7,625 nt of DNA. It comes from Schwartzia sp. (in: firmicutes). Lineage in GTDB: Bacteria; Bacillota; Negativicutes; Selenomonadales; Selenomonadaceae. The stretch covers positions 1-7,625 of the forward strand of contig JAGAZS010000158.1 of the NCBI GenBank assembly GCA_017939945.1, read 5' to 3'. The translations under genes and the position numbers were made by a program. The notes below the pieces were generated by a model. That model did not search any database. It was given only the letters and a program-made list of their open reading frames with translations, and had not been told where the DNA came from. Below, in pieces: positions 6,940 to 7,625 of the stretch. The first letter of the stretch is position 1. Every line of letters starts with the position of its first letter.

Positions 6940-6982
6940 AAGACTGCCATGAGGAATTCGATTTCTTCATGGCAGTCTTTTT
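6940..6982. terminator. Bidirectional intrinsic terminator between rpmB and preA
   Basis: A perfect 13-bp inverted repeat AAGACTGCCATGA (6940-6952) / TCATGGCAGTCTT (6967-6979) encloses a 14-base loop. On the plus strand it runs into TCTTTTTG. On the minus strand it runs into TCTTCCTTTTTG. It therefore can end both the rpmB transcript and the oncoming preA transcript, whose stop codon is only about 10 bases away. Confidence 0.9.
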
Positions 6983-6989
6983 GTATTGC

Positions 6990-7625
6990 TTATTTTGTTT
7001 TCGCCACCCGCTTCCCCGATGAAAGGATTGCTTCCATCGGGCAGACCAGAACGCAGAGATGGCAGCCGACGCATTTTTTCGGGTCGAGAATCGGACGGCG
7101 ATTCTCGTTCAGGCGGATGGCCTGGTGGCCGCCGTCAGCACAGGAAATTTCGCAGCGCCCGCAGCCGATGCAAGCGTTCCTGTCAAATTTCGGATAGACG
7201 ATCGTGTCTCGCTCCAGCGCGTCCGTCGATTCGCTGACGAATTCCAGTCCCTCACCGACGAGTTCACGCACGTTTTTGATTCCCTTTTCCTTCAGGTAAT
7301 AATTCAACCCCGATTTCAGATCGTCGATAATCCGATATCCGTACTGCATCACCGCCGTGGTAATCTGTATGGAGCCGACTCCCATCAAAAGGAACTCCAG
7401 CGCGTCCACCCATGTCTCCACGCCGCCCATGCCGCTGATATACATGCCGGACAGCGCAGGATTGCGCCCCATTTCGGAGATGAACCGCAGCGCGATCGGG
7501 CGGACAACATTGCCGCTGTACCCGCCCACGGCGGACATGCCATGGACCGCCGGAGAGGAAATATAGGTGTGCGGATTGATTTCCATGACGCTCTTGATCG
7601 TATTGATGGCAGAGACGCCGCTCGC
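6990..7625 (-). CDS. preA: NAD-dependent dihydropyrimidine dehydrogenase, subunit PreA (C-terminal part)
   Basis: The last 211 codons of the catalytic subunit of dihydropyrimidine dehydrogenase; the start lies beyond the right edge. The PreAT complex reversibly reduces uracil and thymine with NADH in the cytosol. PreA carries FMN and iron-sulfur clusters, and PreT carries FAD and binds NADH. The visible part covers the end of the dihydroorotate-dehydrogenase-like TIM barrel, with SAVGGYSG, the FMN phosphate-binding ISGMGGVETWVDALEFLLMG, and QITTAVMQYGY. A two-cluster ferredoxin tail follows with CIGCGRCEISC and CVGCHLCVLVCP, each a complete four-cysteine 4Fe-4S set. It ends soon after, at VAKTK. 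The E. coli PreA/human DPD arrangement matches well. A related flavin/ferredoxin oxidoreductase cannot be fully excluded from the C-terminal half. The partner gene preT, if adjacent, would be outside the window. The gene ends at the bidirectional terminator shared with rpmB. Confidence 0.87.
   Translation of the reverse strand, partial: ASGVSAINTIKSVMEINPHTYISSPAVHGMSAVGGYSGNVVRPIALRFISEMGRNPALSGMYISGMGGVETWVDALEFLLMGVGSIQITTAVMQYGYRIIDDLKSGLNYYLKEKGIKNVRELVGEGLEFVSESTDALERDTIVYPKFDRNACIGCGRCEISCADGGHQAIRLNENRRPILDPKKCVGCHLCVLVCPMEAILSSGKRVAKTK

Overview
This window is a compact stretch of bacterial chromosome, GC-rich with AT-rich intergenic gaps. Most of it is core metabolism and translation. 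The gene families, Shine-Dalgarno spacing, Firmicutes-type zinc-binding L28 and ATP-type PEP carboxykinase suggest an anaerobic Firmicute, most likely a Negativicute (Selenomonas or Veillonella relatives). That placement rests on my impression of the protein sequences, not on a search. I see no mobile element, CRISPR array, tRNA or rRNA.

Left part (1-2309), all on the minus strand and read right to left: a YbaK/EbsC-type Cys-tRNA(Pro) deacylase, then threonine synthase (thrC), then the first 50 codons of ATP-dependent PEP carboxykinase (pckA), which runs off the left edge. An extended -10 promoter at about 2348-2356 probably drives ybaK and thrC. pckA follows a 113-base gap with a possible weak terminator and has its own strong ribosome-binding site.

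Middle part (2390-6625), plus strand: a complete glutamine-dependent NAD+ synthetase (nadE) lies divergent to ybaK across an 80-base regulatory gap. A LysE/RhtB-family exporter follows after only 9 bases and is probably co-transcribed. Next, with its own candidate promoter, is a membrane-anchored or exported protein. It combines three degenerate fibronectin-III/Ig-like modules with a C-terminal SGNH/GDSL hydrolase domain that keeps every catalytic block. This is the least ordinary gene here.

Right part (6646-7625): rpmB (ribosomal protein L28) has its own extended -10 promoter and a near-consensus ribosome-binding site. It converges on the C-terminal half of preA (dihydropyrimidine dehydrogenase, FMN/ferredoxin subunit), which enters from the right edge on the minus strand. 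A 13-bp hairpin with T-rich flanks between them is a good bidirectional terminator.

I did not find a convincing new multi-gene system. The points worth a second look are the architecture of the SGNH protein, the overlapping divergent promoters with a small inverted repeat in the ybaK-nadE gap, and the tight pairing of nadE with an amino-acid-type exporter.
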